Of a stretch of DNA of 64,000 nt, positions 45,324-53,884 are shown piece by piece (position 1 is the stretch's first letter; every line of letters starts with the position of its first letter). A program made the translations under genes and the position numbers. Under the pieces are notes generated by a model. The model was not told the origin of the DNA and searched no databases. It worked only from the letters and a program-made list of their open reading frames with translations. Source of the DNA: Herpetosiphon geysericola. GTDB lineage: Bacteria; Chloroflexota; Chloroflexia; Chloroflexales; Herpetosiphonaceae. Location of the stretch: NCBI RefSeq assembly GCF_001306135.1, contig NZ_LGKP01000025.1:1-64000 (forward strand). Direction: 5' to 3'.

Positions 45324-46583
45324 ATGCAACTGCTGCTTGGTGGAACAATTTTTGGGGCCACGCTCTTGGGCGTGATGGTTCGTCCGCGTCAGATTTCGGA
45401 AGCATGGGTGGCTTTACTTGGCGCATTGGCCATGCTTTTGGTAGGCATTTTGCCGCTCAACGAGCTTGTACCAACCTTAGCTCGCGAATGGAATGTCTAT
45501 GGTTTTTTTGTGGGCTTAATGTTGATTGCCTTTTTTGCCGAGCAAGCAGGGGTGTTTCAAGCGTTGGCCTTGTATGCTGCGCGTTGGGCCAATGGCTCAG
45601 CCCAGCGTTTATACGTGGCGGTCTTTCTGGTTGGTACATTAATCACAGCGGTGCTTTCCAACGATGCAACGGCCTTGATTCTTACGCCAGTGGTTTGGAC
45701 GCTGACCAGCCGTTTGCGTTTGCGGGCCTTGCCATTTATGTTTGCTTGTACCTTTATCGCTGATACTGCTTCGGCCTTATTGCCAGTTTCCAATCCAATC
45801 AATATTCTGGTGCTGACCCGCTTTAATCGCGAGTTGTTGGAATATTGGGCCTATTTGTTGGTGCCTTCGCTGCTGTGTATTGGCTGGAACATTGGGCTAT
45901 TTGCTTGGTTGTTTCGGCGCGATTTGCAGGGTAGCTATGATTTAGCGCTGCTTGATGATTTCACGATCGCCAACCCCAAACTCTATCGTGCAACATTGAT
46001 TGGTCTAGGGTTAATTGCGCTTGCTTATGTTGGTGGTTCGCTTTGGCAAGTGCCATTGGCATTTGTGGCCTTGGCGGGCGCGGCGCTTTTGGCTGTGCTA
46101 AGTTGGTGGGCTGGTAGCTTCAAGCCCAAGCAAGCCTTGCACGAACTCTCGCCAGCCTTGTTTGGCTTTATTAGCGGCATGTTTTTGGTGGTGCGGGCAA
46201 TCGAACACCTGGGTTGGACTGAGCGCTTTGGCGCAAGTTTGTTACAGGGTAGCAGCGCTAGCTTGGGCAACATTGCGCGGGTGATTTTTGGTAGTGCGCT
46301 TGGCTCGAATATGATCAACAACGTGCCTATGACCTTGGTGATGACCTCGACGCTTGAGCATTTGCCCAATCAGCCTGCGCCAGCGTTGATCTATGCCACA
46401 ATTTTCGGCGCCGACCTTGGCCCGAATTTAACGATTGTTGGCTCGTTGGCAACCATGCTCTGGCTCGTGATTCTACGGCGCAAAGGCATAGAAATCAATC
46501 CTAAACAATACTTAAAATTAGGCTTGATCTTTGTGCTACCATCATTATTAATTGGTACGCTTTGGATGTGGCTTATTGCATGA
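45324..46583 (+). CDS. ArsB-type anion permease
   Basis: The 419-residue protein has about 10-12 membrane helices. The signature SNDATALILTPVVW and FIADTASALLPVSNPINI match the paired helical-hairpin loops of ArsB and its relatives in the ion-transporter superfamily. A second repeat has GSNMINNVPMTLV and FGADLGPNLTIVGSLATMLW. ArsB exports arsenite. Relatives carry other anions or organic acids. No arsR or arsC is adjacent, so the substrate is open. Its stop overlaps the ATG of the next gene. Confidence 0.82.
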   Translation: MQLLLGGTIFGATLLGVMVRPRQISEAWVALLGALAMLLVGILPLNELVPTLAREWNVYGFFVGLMLIAFFAEQAGVFQALALYAARWANGSAQRLYVAVFLVGTLITAVLSNDATALILTPVVWTLTSRLRLRALPFMFACTFIADTASALLPVSNPINILVLTRFNRELLEYWAYLLVPSLLCIGWNIGLFAWLFRRDLQGSYDLALLDDFTIANPKLYRATLIGLGLIALAYVGGSLWQVPLAFVALAGAALLAVLSWWAGSFKPKQALHELSPALFGFISGMFLVVRAIEHLGWTERFGASLLQGSSASLGNIARVIFGSALGSNMINNVPMTLVMTSTLEHLPNQPAPALIYATIFGADLGPNLTIVGSLATMLWLVILRRKGIEINPKQYLKLGLIFVLPSLLIGTLWMWLIA

Positions 46584-47089
46584 ATTATTATTTCTTTGAC
46601 CAATTAGGCAGGTGGTTGGCGCAGCATGGTTATGAATACAGCTGCCCAATTCAGCGCAACCCTCAAGCAGCCGATGTGCATGTGTGTTGGGTTGAAGCCC
46701 TGCCATTGATTGGCAAAGTGACCAGCGATCTCGCATTTTGGGATTTTGATCGGCTGGCGGTTCCGCTGGAACAGCAGGCGTATGTTTTAGAGCAAGCAAA
46801 TCTTGCTCAATTAAACGTCGTCGAGGCCAATTTTCCGCGTAAGCGCTGGCTGCGGCTGCATATTCCCAATGCAATGACGATTGCAGTTAGTGCCCGTCCA
46901 TTTAGCGCCGAGTGCATGAAGTTGGTTCAATTGCCGTTTTCTACGCCGAGCAATGGCTATTATCGCTCGCTGGTTTTGCTCAATCCACGGAGCTATAGCA
47001 GCATCCAACAAGTAGTTTGGCCTGGTTGGAGGCTGCCATCAAAGCCAGCAATTAAGTTTATCAAAACAATGCTCAAGAGTTTCGATTAG
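46580..47089 (+). CDS. Hypothetical protein
   Basis: The 169-residue soluble protein overlaps the permease stop as ATGA, so translation should be coupled. It has an aromatic-rich start (MNYYFFDQLGRWLAQHGYEY), a WLRLHIP segment and a basic C-terminus (KPAIKFIKTMLKSF). I recognise no family. It may assist the permease, but nothing in the sequence proves it. Confidence 0.7.
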   Translation: MNYYFFDQLGRWLAQHGYEYSCPIQRNPQAADVHVCWVEALPLIGKVTSDLAFWDFDRLAVPLEQQAYVLEQANLAQLNVVEANFPRKRWLRLHIPNAMTIAVSARPFSAECMKLVQLPFSTPSNGYYRSLVLLNPRSYSSIQQVVWPGWRLPSKPAIKFIKTMLKSFD

Positions 47090-47103
47090 TTAATGAGGTA
47101 TCT

Positions 47104-47937
47104 ATGCAAACGATTGAATTATCTGATGCAACTGGATTTTTAGAACGCTATGCTGATGTAGCGATTACTGGCCTCTTGCCGCGCCACGTTGATGTTTGGT
47201 TGCCAGCCAACTACCATAGCTCCGCCGAAAGCTTTCCCGTAGTTTATATGCACGACGGTCAGAACTTGTTTGACCCAGCGCTAGCCTACATCGGGATTGA
47301 TATGGGCGTTGATGAGGCGATTGAAAACCTGATTGCCAGCCAAACGATTAATGGCGCGATTGTGGTTGGCATTTGGAATAGCGAGCAGCGCATTCGCGAT
47401 TATCTGCCAGCGAAGCCGTTTTACAGCAGCAGCCAAGCAATGCAAGCCCAATTTATGGCTGCGGTTGGCGGCGAGCCACTTTCCGACCAATATTTGGCTT
47501 GGATTGTGAACGAACTCAAGCCACAAATCGATGCAACCTATCGCACTGACCCTGAGCCTGAGCACACCAGCATTATGGGGGCAAGCATGGGCGGCTTGAT
47601 CTCGCTCTATGCCTTGGTAGAGTATCCTGAGGTTTTTGGTAATGCTGGCTGTCTTTCGACCCACTGGCCAATTGGCGGTAGTCCATTGGTTGAGTGGTTT
47701 AGCAAGCGCTTACCAGAGCCTGGCGAGCATCGGATCTATTTTGATTTTGGCACCGAGGATCTCGATGCAGAATACGAGCCATTTCAACGCGAGATGGATG
47801 GCTTTATGCACGCGGCGGGCTATCGTCAAGGCGACGATTGGCTGACCAAAAAATTTATTGGGGCTGGTCACTCCGAGCAAGCTTGGCGCGAACGAATCGA
47901 TTTACCATTGGCCTTTGCCTTAGGAGCCAGCGTGTGA
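47104..47937 (+). CDS. Alpha/beta-hydrolase esterase (enterochelin-esterase-like)
   Basis: The 277-residue protein has YMHDGQNLFD near residue 42, the nucleophile elbow MGASMGGLISLYA (Ser ~160) and a late His in GAGHSEQAW. This is the COG2819 / esterase-D-like plan. There is no signal peptide, so it is cytosolic. GAGG lies 7 nt before the ATG. Its end overlaps the glycosyltransferase start (GTGTGA), so the two are coupled. A shared role in processing a glycosylated or esterified small molecule is possible but speculative. Confidence 0.85.
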   Translation: MQTIELSDATGFLERYADVAITGLLPRHVDVWLPANYHSSAESFPVVYMHDGQNLFDPALAYIGIDMGVDEAIENLIASQTINGAIVVGIWNSEQRIRDYLPAKPFYSSSQAMQAQFMAAVGGEPLSDQYLAWIVNELKPQIDATYRTDPEPEHTSIMGASMGGLISLYALVEYPEVFGNAGCLSTHWPIGGSPLVEWFSKRLPEPGEHRIYFDFGTEDLDAEYEPFQREMDGFMHAAGYRQGDDWLTKKFIGAGHSEQAWRERIDLPLAFALGASV

Positions 47938-49199
47938 GAATCTTAATCATCGCGTTGGGCACGCGCGGCGATGTGCAGCCGATGCTTGCCTTGGGCCTAG
48001 CCTTGCAACAGCGCGGGCATCCGGTGACGCTCTTGGTCAGCAGTAATTTTCAGGCTTGGGTCGAATCGTTTGGCTTACAGGTGGCAATTGCTCGGGTCGA
48101 TATTCAGCAACTTATGCTGAGCGACCAAGGCAACGATTGGGTCAAACATGGTGCGAATCCAGCCAAACAAATGCAAGCAATGCGCCGCTTGTTGGAGCAC
48201 CATGCGCTAACCATGATCGAGGATGCCTGGCAGGCTGCCCAACATTGCGATGTATTAATCAGCAGCTTTACATCGGATACCTTTGCGGTGACCTTGGCCG
48301 AGGTTTTGGGCTTGGTGCATATCAGTGCGCCGTTACAACCAGCAATGTTAGCCACTCGTTCTGGGCCTTCGAGCGTTGCGCCGCTGCTCGAAAACCGCGA
48401 TACTTGGCTTAACTATTGGTTTGGGCGCTTGGTAATCGAGCCGTTTCCTTGGCTCATTGGCGGCAAATTTCTGAATCAATTTCGGCAGCAGCAGCTCAAA
48501 TTGCCAGCCCAAACCAGGGCCGAATATTTGCAACGCTTGCGCCAAACCACAATTATTCAAGGTTTTAGCCCTGCACTTATTCCGCATCCCCACGATTGGC
48601 CCGCCAATATTCAAACCGTAGGCTTTTGGCGCTTGCCGCCTGATGAAACGTGGCAAATGCCAGCTGAGCTTGAGCAGTTTTTGGCCGCTGGGCCAACCCC
48701 AATCTACATTGGCTTTGGCAGCATGACCGGAGCCAATCCTGATGCATTTAGCGAACTATTGCTCAAGGCTGTGGCCCATAGCGGACAGCGCGCCATTATC
48801 CAAACTGGTTGGGCAGGCTTGGGCCAAATCGAGCTGCCAAAAACCGTCTTGCGCATTGGCGCTGCGCCGCATGAAATGCTCTTTCGCCATGTCAAAGCGG
48901 CTGTGCATCATGGTGGGGCAGGCACAACTGGCGCCAGCCTCGCAGCCGGCTTGCCAACAGTAATCGTTCCGCATTTGGGCGATCAACTGCGTTGGGGCCA
49001 GCGCGTAGCAGCCTTAGGCTTAGGGCCAAAAGCTATTCCACGCAACAAATTGACCGTGGAGCGCTTAGCGTGGGCGATTGCCCAAGCAGCAAATACGCCG
49101 AGCATGCAACACAAGGCCCAAGCCATGGTCAACATCCTCCAAGCAGAGCAAGGGATTAGCCGCGCAGTCGAGATTATCGAACAGCGCATGCAAACCTGA
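47934..49199 (+). CDS. UGT-like glycosyltransferase (GT1 family)
   Basis: The 421-residue GT-B protein has an N-terminal acceptor domain starting RILIIALGTRGDVQPMLALG, the motif of sterol and antibiotic glucosyltransferases. The C-terminal donor domain has IYIGFGSM and the GT1 signature VHHGGAGTTGASLAAGLPTVIVPHLGDQ. It should move a sugar from UDP- or dTDP-sugar to a lipid or secondary metabolite. The GTG at 47934 overlaps the preceding stop. An upstream in-frame ATG at 47838 would sit inside the esterase gene and is unlikely. The donor and acceptor are unknown. Confidence 0.9.
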   Translation: MRILIIALGTRGDVQPMLALGLALQQRGHPVTLLVSSNFQAWVESFGLQVAIARVDIQQLMLSDQGNDWVKHGANPAKQMQAMRRLLEHHALTMIEDAWQAAQHCDVLISSFTSDTFAVTLAEVLGLVHISAPLQPAMLATRSGPSSVAPLLENRDTWLNYWFGRLVIEPFPWLIGGKFLNQFRQQQLKLPAQTRAEYLQRLRQTTIIQGFSPALIPHPHDWPANIQTVGFWRLPPDETWQMPAELEQFLAAGPTPIYIGFGSMTGANPDAFSELLLKAVAHSGQRAIIQTGWAGLGQIELPKTVLRIGAAPHEMLFRHVKAAVHHGGAGTTGASLAAGLPTVIVPHLGDQLRWGQRVAALGLGPKAIPRNKLTVERLAWAIAQAANTPSMQHKAQAMVNILQAEQGISRAVEIIEQRMQT

Positions 49200-49243
49200 A
49201 ATATATAGTTGTGGAGTCTTAGATAGGCAGTGAGGGATTGGTG

Positions 49244-49969
49244 ATGCGCTATTTTTCGCAACAAAAACTTGATCAACTGCTCGCAGCCCATACCGAATGG
49301 TTACATGAGCAGCTTGGCGAAGCCATAACTTTACGCAATTGTGATTTGCGCAGCATGGATTTGCATGGCCGTTCGTTGATGCGCATGCAGTTGGAAAATG
49401 TGGTTTTGGCAGGCTGCGATTTGCGCGGTTGTAATTTTTTTGGGGCAACGCTGCAACAGGTTGATTTGTACGCTGCTGACTTACGCAAAGCCTGCTTTGC
49501 ATCGAGCTTTTGCAAGCAGGTTGATGCGCGCCACAGTAATTGGCAGCAGGCTGATTTGAGCAGTGCGATTATTAAAATGAGCGATTTTAGCCAAGCCAAC
49601 CTTGCTTATGCCGACCTCAACAAAACAGATTTTGAAACCAGTATTTTAGATCAAGCAACTCTTAGCTATACCACTGCGATTCGACTGAATATTAGCCGCA
49701 GTTCACTGCGGCGAGTGCAGCTTGATCATGCCATCCTTGATTTCGCGACGCTTTATAACAGCGACTTGCGGGGCGCAAACTTGAACGCAGCAAGTTTGCG
49801 CAAGCTCAAAAACTTTGAAAATTTAGCGGTAGCTGGTTTACAGGCCAACGCTGTGGTGCTTGAAGCTGGGCGGTTTAATGGCTGGTTTGATGCTAGCCCC
49901 GAAGCCGATGGCAGCCAACGCCACGATGCAGATTGGATGCGTGCACAATTGGTTGAAGCTTATTTGTGA
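49244..49969 (+). CDS. Pentapeptide-repeat protein
   Basis: The 241-residue protein is made largely of A(D/N)LxX repeats (LRNCDLRSMDLHGRSLMRM, LVLAGCDLRGCNFFGATLQQ, ANLAYADLNKTDFETS). These fold as a right-handed square beta-helix. Residues ~30-195 hold the repeats. Such proteins include gyrase-protecting DNA mimics, but most have no known role. ATG 49244 has GAGGGA 6 nt upstream. It is followed by a spacer with a TATAAT (50003-50008) before the toxin island. Confidence 0.88.
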   Translation: MRYFSQQKLDQLLAAHTEWLHEQLGEAITLRNCDLRSMDLHGRSLMRMQLENVVLAGCDLRGCNFFGATLQQVDLYAADLRKACFASSFCKQVDARHSNWQQADLSSAIIKMSDFSQANLAYADLNKTDFETSILDQATLSYTTAIRLNISRSSLRRVQLDHAILDFATLYNSDLRGANLNAASLRKLKNFENLAVAGLQANAVVLEAGRFNGWFDASPEADGSQRHDADWMRAQLVEAYL

Positions 49970-50062
49970 CCTATTTTTCATAAAAAATCATCCTCTCAAT
50001 GGTATAATCCGCAAGATCTTTTTTTATGCCTTATAGGTATAGCAATCTTGAGGGAATAACTG

Positions 50063-51229
50063 ATGGCTTCAGAATTTATCCAGATTGAGTACGAGACGAT
50101 TGCCAATGTAGCGCAACGTTTTGGCAAGCTGGTAGCGAACGTGCAACAGTTGCAACAACAATTGCAAAAAACTGCTGCTCTGTTGGCAACCAATTGGCAG
50201 GGCGACGCTGCAACGGCCTTTGCCCAAGAGATGCAAGCAAGCATTGTACCAACCCTGAAACGGTTATCAGTGGCCTTTGAAACCGCCCAACAAGTTACGC
50301 TCAATGTGAGCAAGATTTTTGCCCAAGCAGAACAAGAGGCTGCTGGCTTGATCAAATTCGATAACAATCCCAATGCTGCCAAACCTGCAACCAACGCCGA
50401 TGGGCCAACGGTTATGGGTGTGGTTCACGAGGTACTTGATTGGGCTGGCTTTATTCCAGGTTTGGGGGCTGTGCCCGACGCAATCAATGCAGGCCTGTAT
50501 GCGATCGAAGGCGATTGGGGCAATGCAGCGTTATCGGGTGCTGCGGCGATTCCAATTGTTGGGGATATTGCCAAAGGGGTTGATAAGGCGGCTGATATTG
50601 CCAAAGTTGTCGATAAAGTCAGTGATGCTAGCCGAGCTATTGATAAAGCCGACGATGCTGCTGATGCAGCCAAAGGCATTGATAAGGCTACCGATGCAAC
50701 CAAAGCTGCCGATGAAGCTGCTGCTGCGGCCAAAGCGGCAGAGGATGCCGCGAAAGCCCGTGCATTGGCCTTGGAATCAGCCGATGGTGGCCATAGTATT
50801 GCCCGTCATGGTCCAGAGGTCAGTGATCAACAATTAAAGGATCGTTTGACGACCGGCTATGCGCCTGATGGCAAACTTAGCCCAACTTCGGCCTCAACCA
50901 AGTTTAATAGCTATCAAGATTGGGAGCGCACGCGCCAATCGGCGCTTGATGATATTGCCCAACGTGATGGCGTTGATTTTAGTAAGCCGCCAGCAGCTGG
51001 CGAACCAACCCGCTATATGACTACCGTCGATCATGGGCATCCGCCGATTGGCAATGGCTTTGAAGGCGTTGATGCTAAGCGCATCCCTCGTCCCAATGCA
51101 GATTCTGGGACTATTCGAGTCTACGATAATACCCGACCACTTGGCGATATTAGTCAAACCAAAACCACGGTTGAGTGGAACCCAGCAACCAACAATTGGG
51201 ATGTGGTTCAACACTTTCCCACAAAATAA
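50063..51229 (+). CDS. WXG100-fused polymorphic toxin with RNase A-like C-terminus
   Basis: The protein has 388 residues. Residues 1-95 are a helical hairpin with the W-x-G turn (NWQGDAATAFAQEM), homologous to the start of the protein at 51951. Residues ~115-165 resemble a pre-toxin glycine-rich segment (GFIPGLGAVPDAINAG). A 70-residue Ala/Asp/Lys linker follows. The C-terminal ~145 residues begin GGHSIARHG and end DVVQHFP, resembling the CdiA-type RNase A-like nuclease (His-centred GGH motif, final xxFP). WXG100 proteins leave the cell by type VII secretion. No secretion ATPase gene is in the window. The next gene is the probable immunity gene. The toxin-family call is tentative. Confidence 0.75.
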   Translation: MASEFIQIEYETIANVAQRFGKLVANVQQLQQQLQKTAALLATNWQGDAATAFAQEMQASIVPTLKRLSVAFETAQQVTLNVSKIFAQAEQEAAGLIKFDNNPNAAKPATNADGPTVMGVVHEVLDWAGFIPGLGAVPDAINAGLYAIEGDWGNAALSGAAAIPIVGDIAKGVDKAADIAKVVDKVSDASRAIDKADDAADAAKGIDKATDATKAADEAAAAAKAAEDAAKARALALESADGGHSIARHGPEVSDQQLKDRLTTGYAPDGKLSPTSASTKFNSYQDWERTRQSALDDIAQRDGVDFSKPPAAGEPTRYMTTVDHGHPPIGNGFEGVDAKRIPRPNADSGTIRVYDNTRPLGDISQTKTTVEWNPATNNWDVVQHFPTK

Positions 51230-51267
51230 TTAAACTATTGAGGCCTATCACTTTTCAAGGAAGTATT

Positions 51268-51639
51268 ATGCAATTCAGTCAACAGGTTTTTGATTACTAT
51301 CTGCAATATGTAACCGCTGCATGGTTTGGTCGCAACGATCTACCACCAGAAGACTTAAGCGGCTATAAAGCCTATGTCGAAGAACTTAAACTGCACCTAG
51401 CCAAACATCACGATGAGCAGATCTTTAAGGCTGCCTTAGAATCAGCTTTGACGAGTGCTGAGCTTGATTATGAGCGCTATAGCGGTGGTGCCTATCCATT
51501 TGAGCCTGAGGAAGTGCAAGCGATTATGCACTATATTTACCAATCCTTGTGGCCTGAAGCCGAGTTGCCTGCGGTTGCGCCAGCAATCGAATGGCTTGAT
51601 TTGAACGTTAATCAATGGTTTGCCCGTAAAAAAGCCTAG
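51268..51639 (+). CDS. Candidate immunity protein for the RNase-like toxin
   Basis: The 123-residue small acidic soluble protein (many Glu/Asp, YDELYSGGAY-like central part, C-terminus WFARKKA) lies 38 nt after the toxin gene on the same strand. I recognise no family. Position, size and acidity are what is expected of a cytosolic immunity protein to a nuclease toxin. AAGGAAG lies before the ATG. A strong terminator follows at 51669. Confidence 0.6.
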   Translation: MQFSQQVFDYYLQYVTAAWFGRNDLPPEDLSGYKAYVEELKLHLAKHHDEQIFKAALESALTSAELDYERYSGGAYPFEPEEVQAIMHYIYQSLWPEAELPAVAPAIEWLDLNVNQWFARKKA

Positions 51640-51950
51640 CAGCGCATCCGCCAGCTAGCACAAATACCAAGCCCCATGATCATGTGATCACGGGGCTTTT
51701 GGTTGTTGCATGGTCTTGTTCTTGCAACGCTTTTGGCAGCCTAATTTAGGCAAATTGTACGAAGCTACCAATAAAAATTAACAATAACTAACTAGCTAGG
51801 TGCTAGATTCAGACTTTTTATTAAGAAAGATCTTGACGTAAGTCTGTTTTTATACGATGATACTGCTACATTTCGGTTTTTTACCCCACATTCGGTCAAC
51901 GAGAGTAAGAATATTCCAGGGGTTGAAGCGCACTTTTAAGGAGTATTGGC
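51640..51950. other. Spacer between the two toxin units
   Basis: About 310 bases hold the terminator at 51669-51700, then an AT-rich stretch with a CTAGCTAGGTGCTAG near-palindrome (~51793-51807). A possible -35 TTGACG near 51834 has no well-placed -10. AAGGAG just before ATG 51951 is the ribosome site of the next gene. I see no further gene. Confidence 0.6.
51669..51700 (+). terminator. Terminator after the RNase-toxin unit
   Basis: AAGCCCC (51669-51675) pairs with GGGGCTT (51692-51698), extended by TGATCA/TGATCA across a mismatch, then TTTTGG. It separates the two toxin/immunity units. Confidence 0.85.
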
Positions 51951-53225
51951 ATGGGAGCTGAAATCGTTCAAGCTCAGTATGACCAACTCACTCAAGTTGC
52001 AAGTCGGTTTGGCAAGCAATCGGAGGTAGTTGATCAGATCAACAGCCAGATTCGCCAGAGCTATGATAGCTTAGCAAATGGCGGATGGATGGGTGATGCG
52101 GCCAAGGCATTTTTTAACGAAATGCAGTCGGAAATTTTTCCCGTTATGCAACGTCTAACCAGTGTATTGCGGGAAGCTCAAACGGTGACCCAACAAATTA
52201 GCAGCGTGTTTCAGCAAGCTGAACAAGAAGCTTCGAAGGTCATGACGTTTGGCGATGGTGGCGCGAGTGCAGGCAATGGGTCAACGTCGTTTAGTGCTGC
52301 GGCGCAAGGCTTTGCAGCAGGGGCGGCGGCTGGCAACCAATTGCCACCACCACGGATGTACATTGTCAATGGGATTAATGCTAAAGATGGAGATGGCGTA
52401 CCCCACACCGATAGTGCAGCATTTCGGCAATTTTTGGCTGACCGTGGCTATGACCCAAATCAAATTGTCGCGATGCCAGCAATTTACAATACCAACTATG
52501 TGACCGATCTGAAAGGAACCGACCTCAAAGGAACCAATCACGGTGGCTGGTTATCGCCAGTCGATTGGCTGACTGGTGCTGGTGCTGGGATTGTCAACAA
52601 GGTTACTGGTGCTGGTGCTGGAATTGTCAATGGTGGTTCGCAACTGTTCAATACGGTTGTGGGGGTTAGCGAAGTTGTGCAAGAGTATACAATGCAAGAT
52701 CAAGGCAAGTATACGCGCGAAACCTATGCCAATATTGTCAATGACCTTAAGCAAAACCCACTTTTACCTGGCCAAACAGTTATGATGATTGGCCATAGTG
52801 GCGGCGGTGCGGTTGTTAGCAATCTTGCGCCAATGCTTGAGAACAACTTAGGTGTTGATGTCTCTGGGGTGGTCACAATGGGGTCGCCAGTCGCGAACGC
52901 TGATAGGGCAATGCAATATGCCAAGTTCCTCAGCATTAGCGATAAGGGCGATTACATTGGCCAGCCATGGATTCGCTCCGACGAAGGTCGCAATTTTATC
53001 ACGCCTGGGTTGATGACTGGGATTCTTGCGCCCAAGTCATTGCCATTCGTTGTGCCTGGCGTGCTTGGTGCTGATCAAGCATCACGTGATGCTGGGATTA
53101 ACTACTTTACGACCAATGCGAATGCAGGTAATCCAATTAGCAATCATAACTCCTATTGGTCAAGCAATGAGGTGGTTAGCATCCTTAAAAATAGCTATCC
53201 CCAAGTTGCACCATACTTAAAATAA
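51951..53225 (+). CDS. WXG100-fused lipase-type effector
   Basis: The protein has 424 residues. Residues 1-97 are a WXG100-like hairpin (GGWMGDAAKAFFNEMQ), clearly homologous to the protein at 50063. After a Gly/Ala linker, an alpha/beta hydrolase domain (~130-424) has the nucleophile elbow MIGHSGGGAVV, GSPVANAD with a likely Asp, and a late His in SNHNSYW. Short tandem repeats GTDLKGT and TGAGAGIVN occur near 190-220. It resembles lipases secreted by type VII systems, and I infer an attack on membrane lipids of rivals or prey. A lipoprotein gene 3 nt downstream is the probable immunity partner. Confidence 0.8.
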   Translation: MGAEIVQAQYDQLTQVASRFGKQSEVVDQINSQIRQSYDSLANGGWMGDAAKAFFNEMQSEIFPVMQRLTSVLREAQTVTQQISSVFQQAEQEASKVMTFGDGGASAGNGSTSFSAAAQGFAAGAAAGNQLPPPRMYIVNGINAKDGDGVPHTDSAAFRQFLADRGYDPNQIVAMPAIYNTNYVTDLKGTDLKGTNHGGWLSPVDWLTGAGAGIVNKVTGAGAGIVNGGSQLFNTVVGVSEVVQEYTMQDQGKYTRETYANIVNDLKQNPLLPGQTVMMIGHSGGGAVVSNLAPMLENNLGVDVSGVVTMGSPVANADRAMQYAKFLSISDKGDYIGQPWIRSDEGRNFITPGLMTGILAPKSLPFVVPGVLGADQASRDAGINYFTTNANAGNPISNHNSYWSSNEVVSILKNSYPQVAPYLK

Positions 53226-53228
53226 TCC

Positions 53229-53873
53229 ATGAATGTTGTGTGTAGAGTATGGTGGAGGGTGCTTGCAATGGGTTTGTTGGCATCGCTCTTTGGATGTGGA
53301 TCAAGTGCTGTTCCCGAGGCCGTGCGTAGCGGCCTCGACGAACAGTCGATTCAAACAATTGGCACATTGGATATCAGCCCGTGGTTGGGTGACAACCCAC
53401 GGTATCGGCGTTTAAGCTTGATTCAAGCGCAAACCTTGGCTGGTCAACCTACAATATTGGCGTATCTTGAGCCAAACGAAGGCGCGGCGGTTTTTTCGCT
53501 TGCGTTGAGCCAGCAGTTTCCCGAAGCACCGTTGCAAACGGCTTTATTCGACATTGATGGCTATCGGCTGATTGTAGGTTTAGTCGATGCCGATGTTCAA
53601 GGCGAACTTACCACAATCGAATTTGAACGGGAAGAACCAAATCGCGCCCGTTGGTTAGATGCATTAAAAGTAAGCAACTTAAAAAAACGAACCTTTGTGA
53701 TTCCCATCGCCCCGAATGAACAAGCGCAATGGTCAACGATCCAACGGATTGCGGTGAACACGAGCCAATCACGTCAACGGATAGTCGATGATCGCAATGC
53801 TTCAGGTCACGAATGGGAACAGCAATATTCCAATCCTATTGCAATTGACAGTACCTTTGCGGTTGTACCGTAG
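53229..53873 (+). CDS. Lipoprotein, candidate immunity to the lipase effector
   Basis: The protein has 214 residues. A basic start, a hydrophobic segment (VLAMGLLASLF) and the lipobox LFGC place it as an exported, lipid-anchored protein. The remainder is soluble and of no recognised family. It starts 3 nt after the lipase effector gene. Surface lipoproteins neutralise the type VII lipase toxin of Staphylococcus, so an immunity role is a reasonable inference. The next gene follows after 11 nt. Confidence 0.7.
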   Translation: MNVVCRVWWRVLAMGLLASLFGCGSSAVPEAVRSGLDEQSIQTIGTLDISPWLGDNPRYRRLSLIQAQTLAGQPTILAYLEPNEGAAVFSLALSQQFPEAPLQTALFDIDGYRLIVGLVDADVQGELTTIEFEREEPNRARWLDALKVSNLKKRTFVIPIAPNEQAQWSTIQRIAVNTSQSRQRIVDDRNASGHEWEQQYSNPIAIDSTFAVVP

Positions 53874-53884
53874 GAGATTAGGGC

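Noticed and set aside
53321-53344. GC-rich hairpin GAGGCCGTGC/GCGGCCTCG as a possible terminator
   Set aside because: It lies inside the lipoprotein coding region, has no T run, and is explained by the codons.
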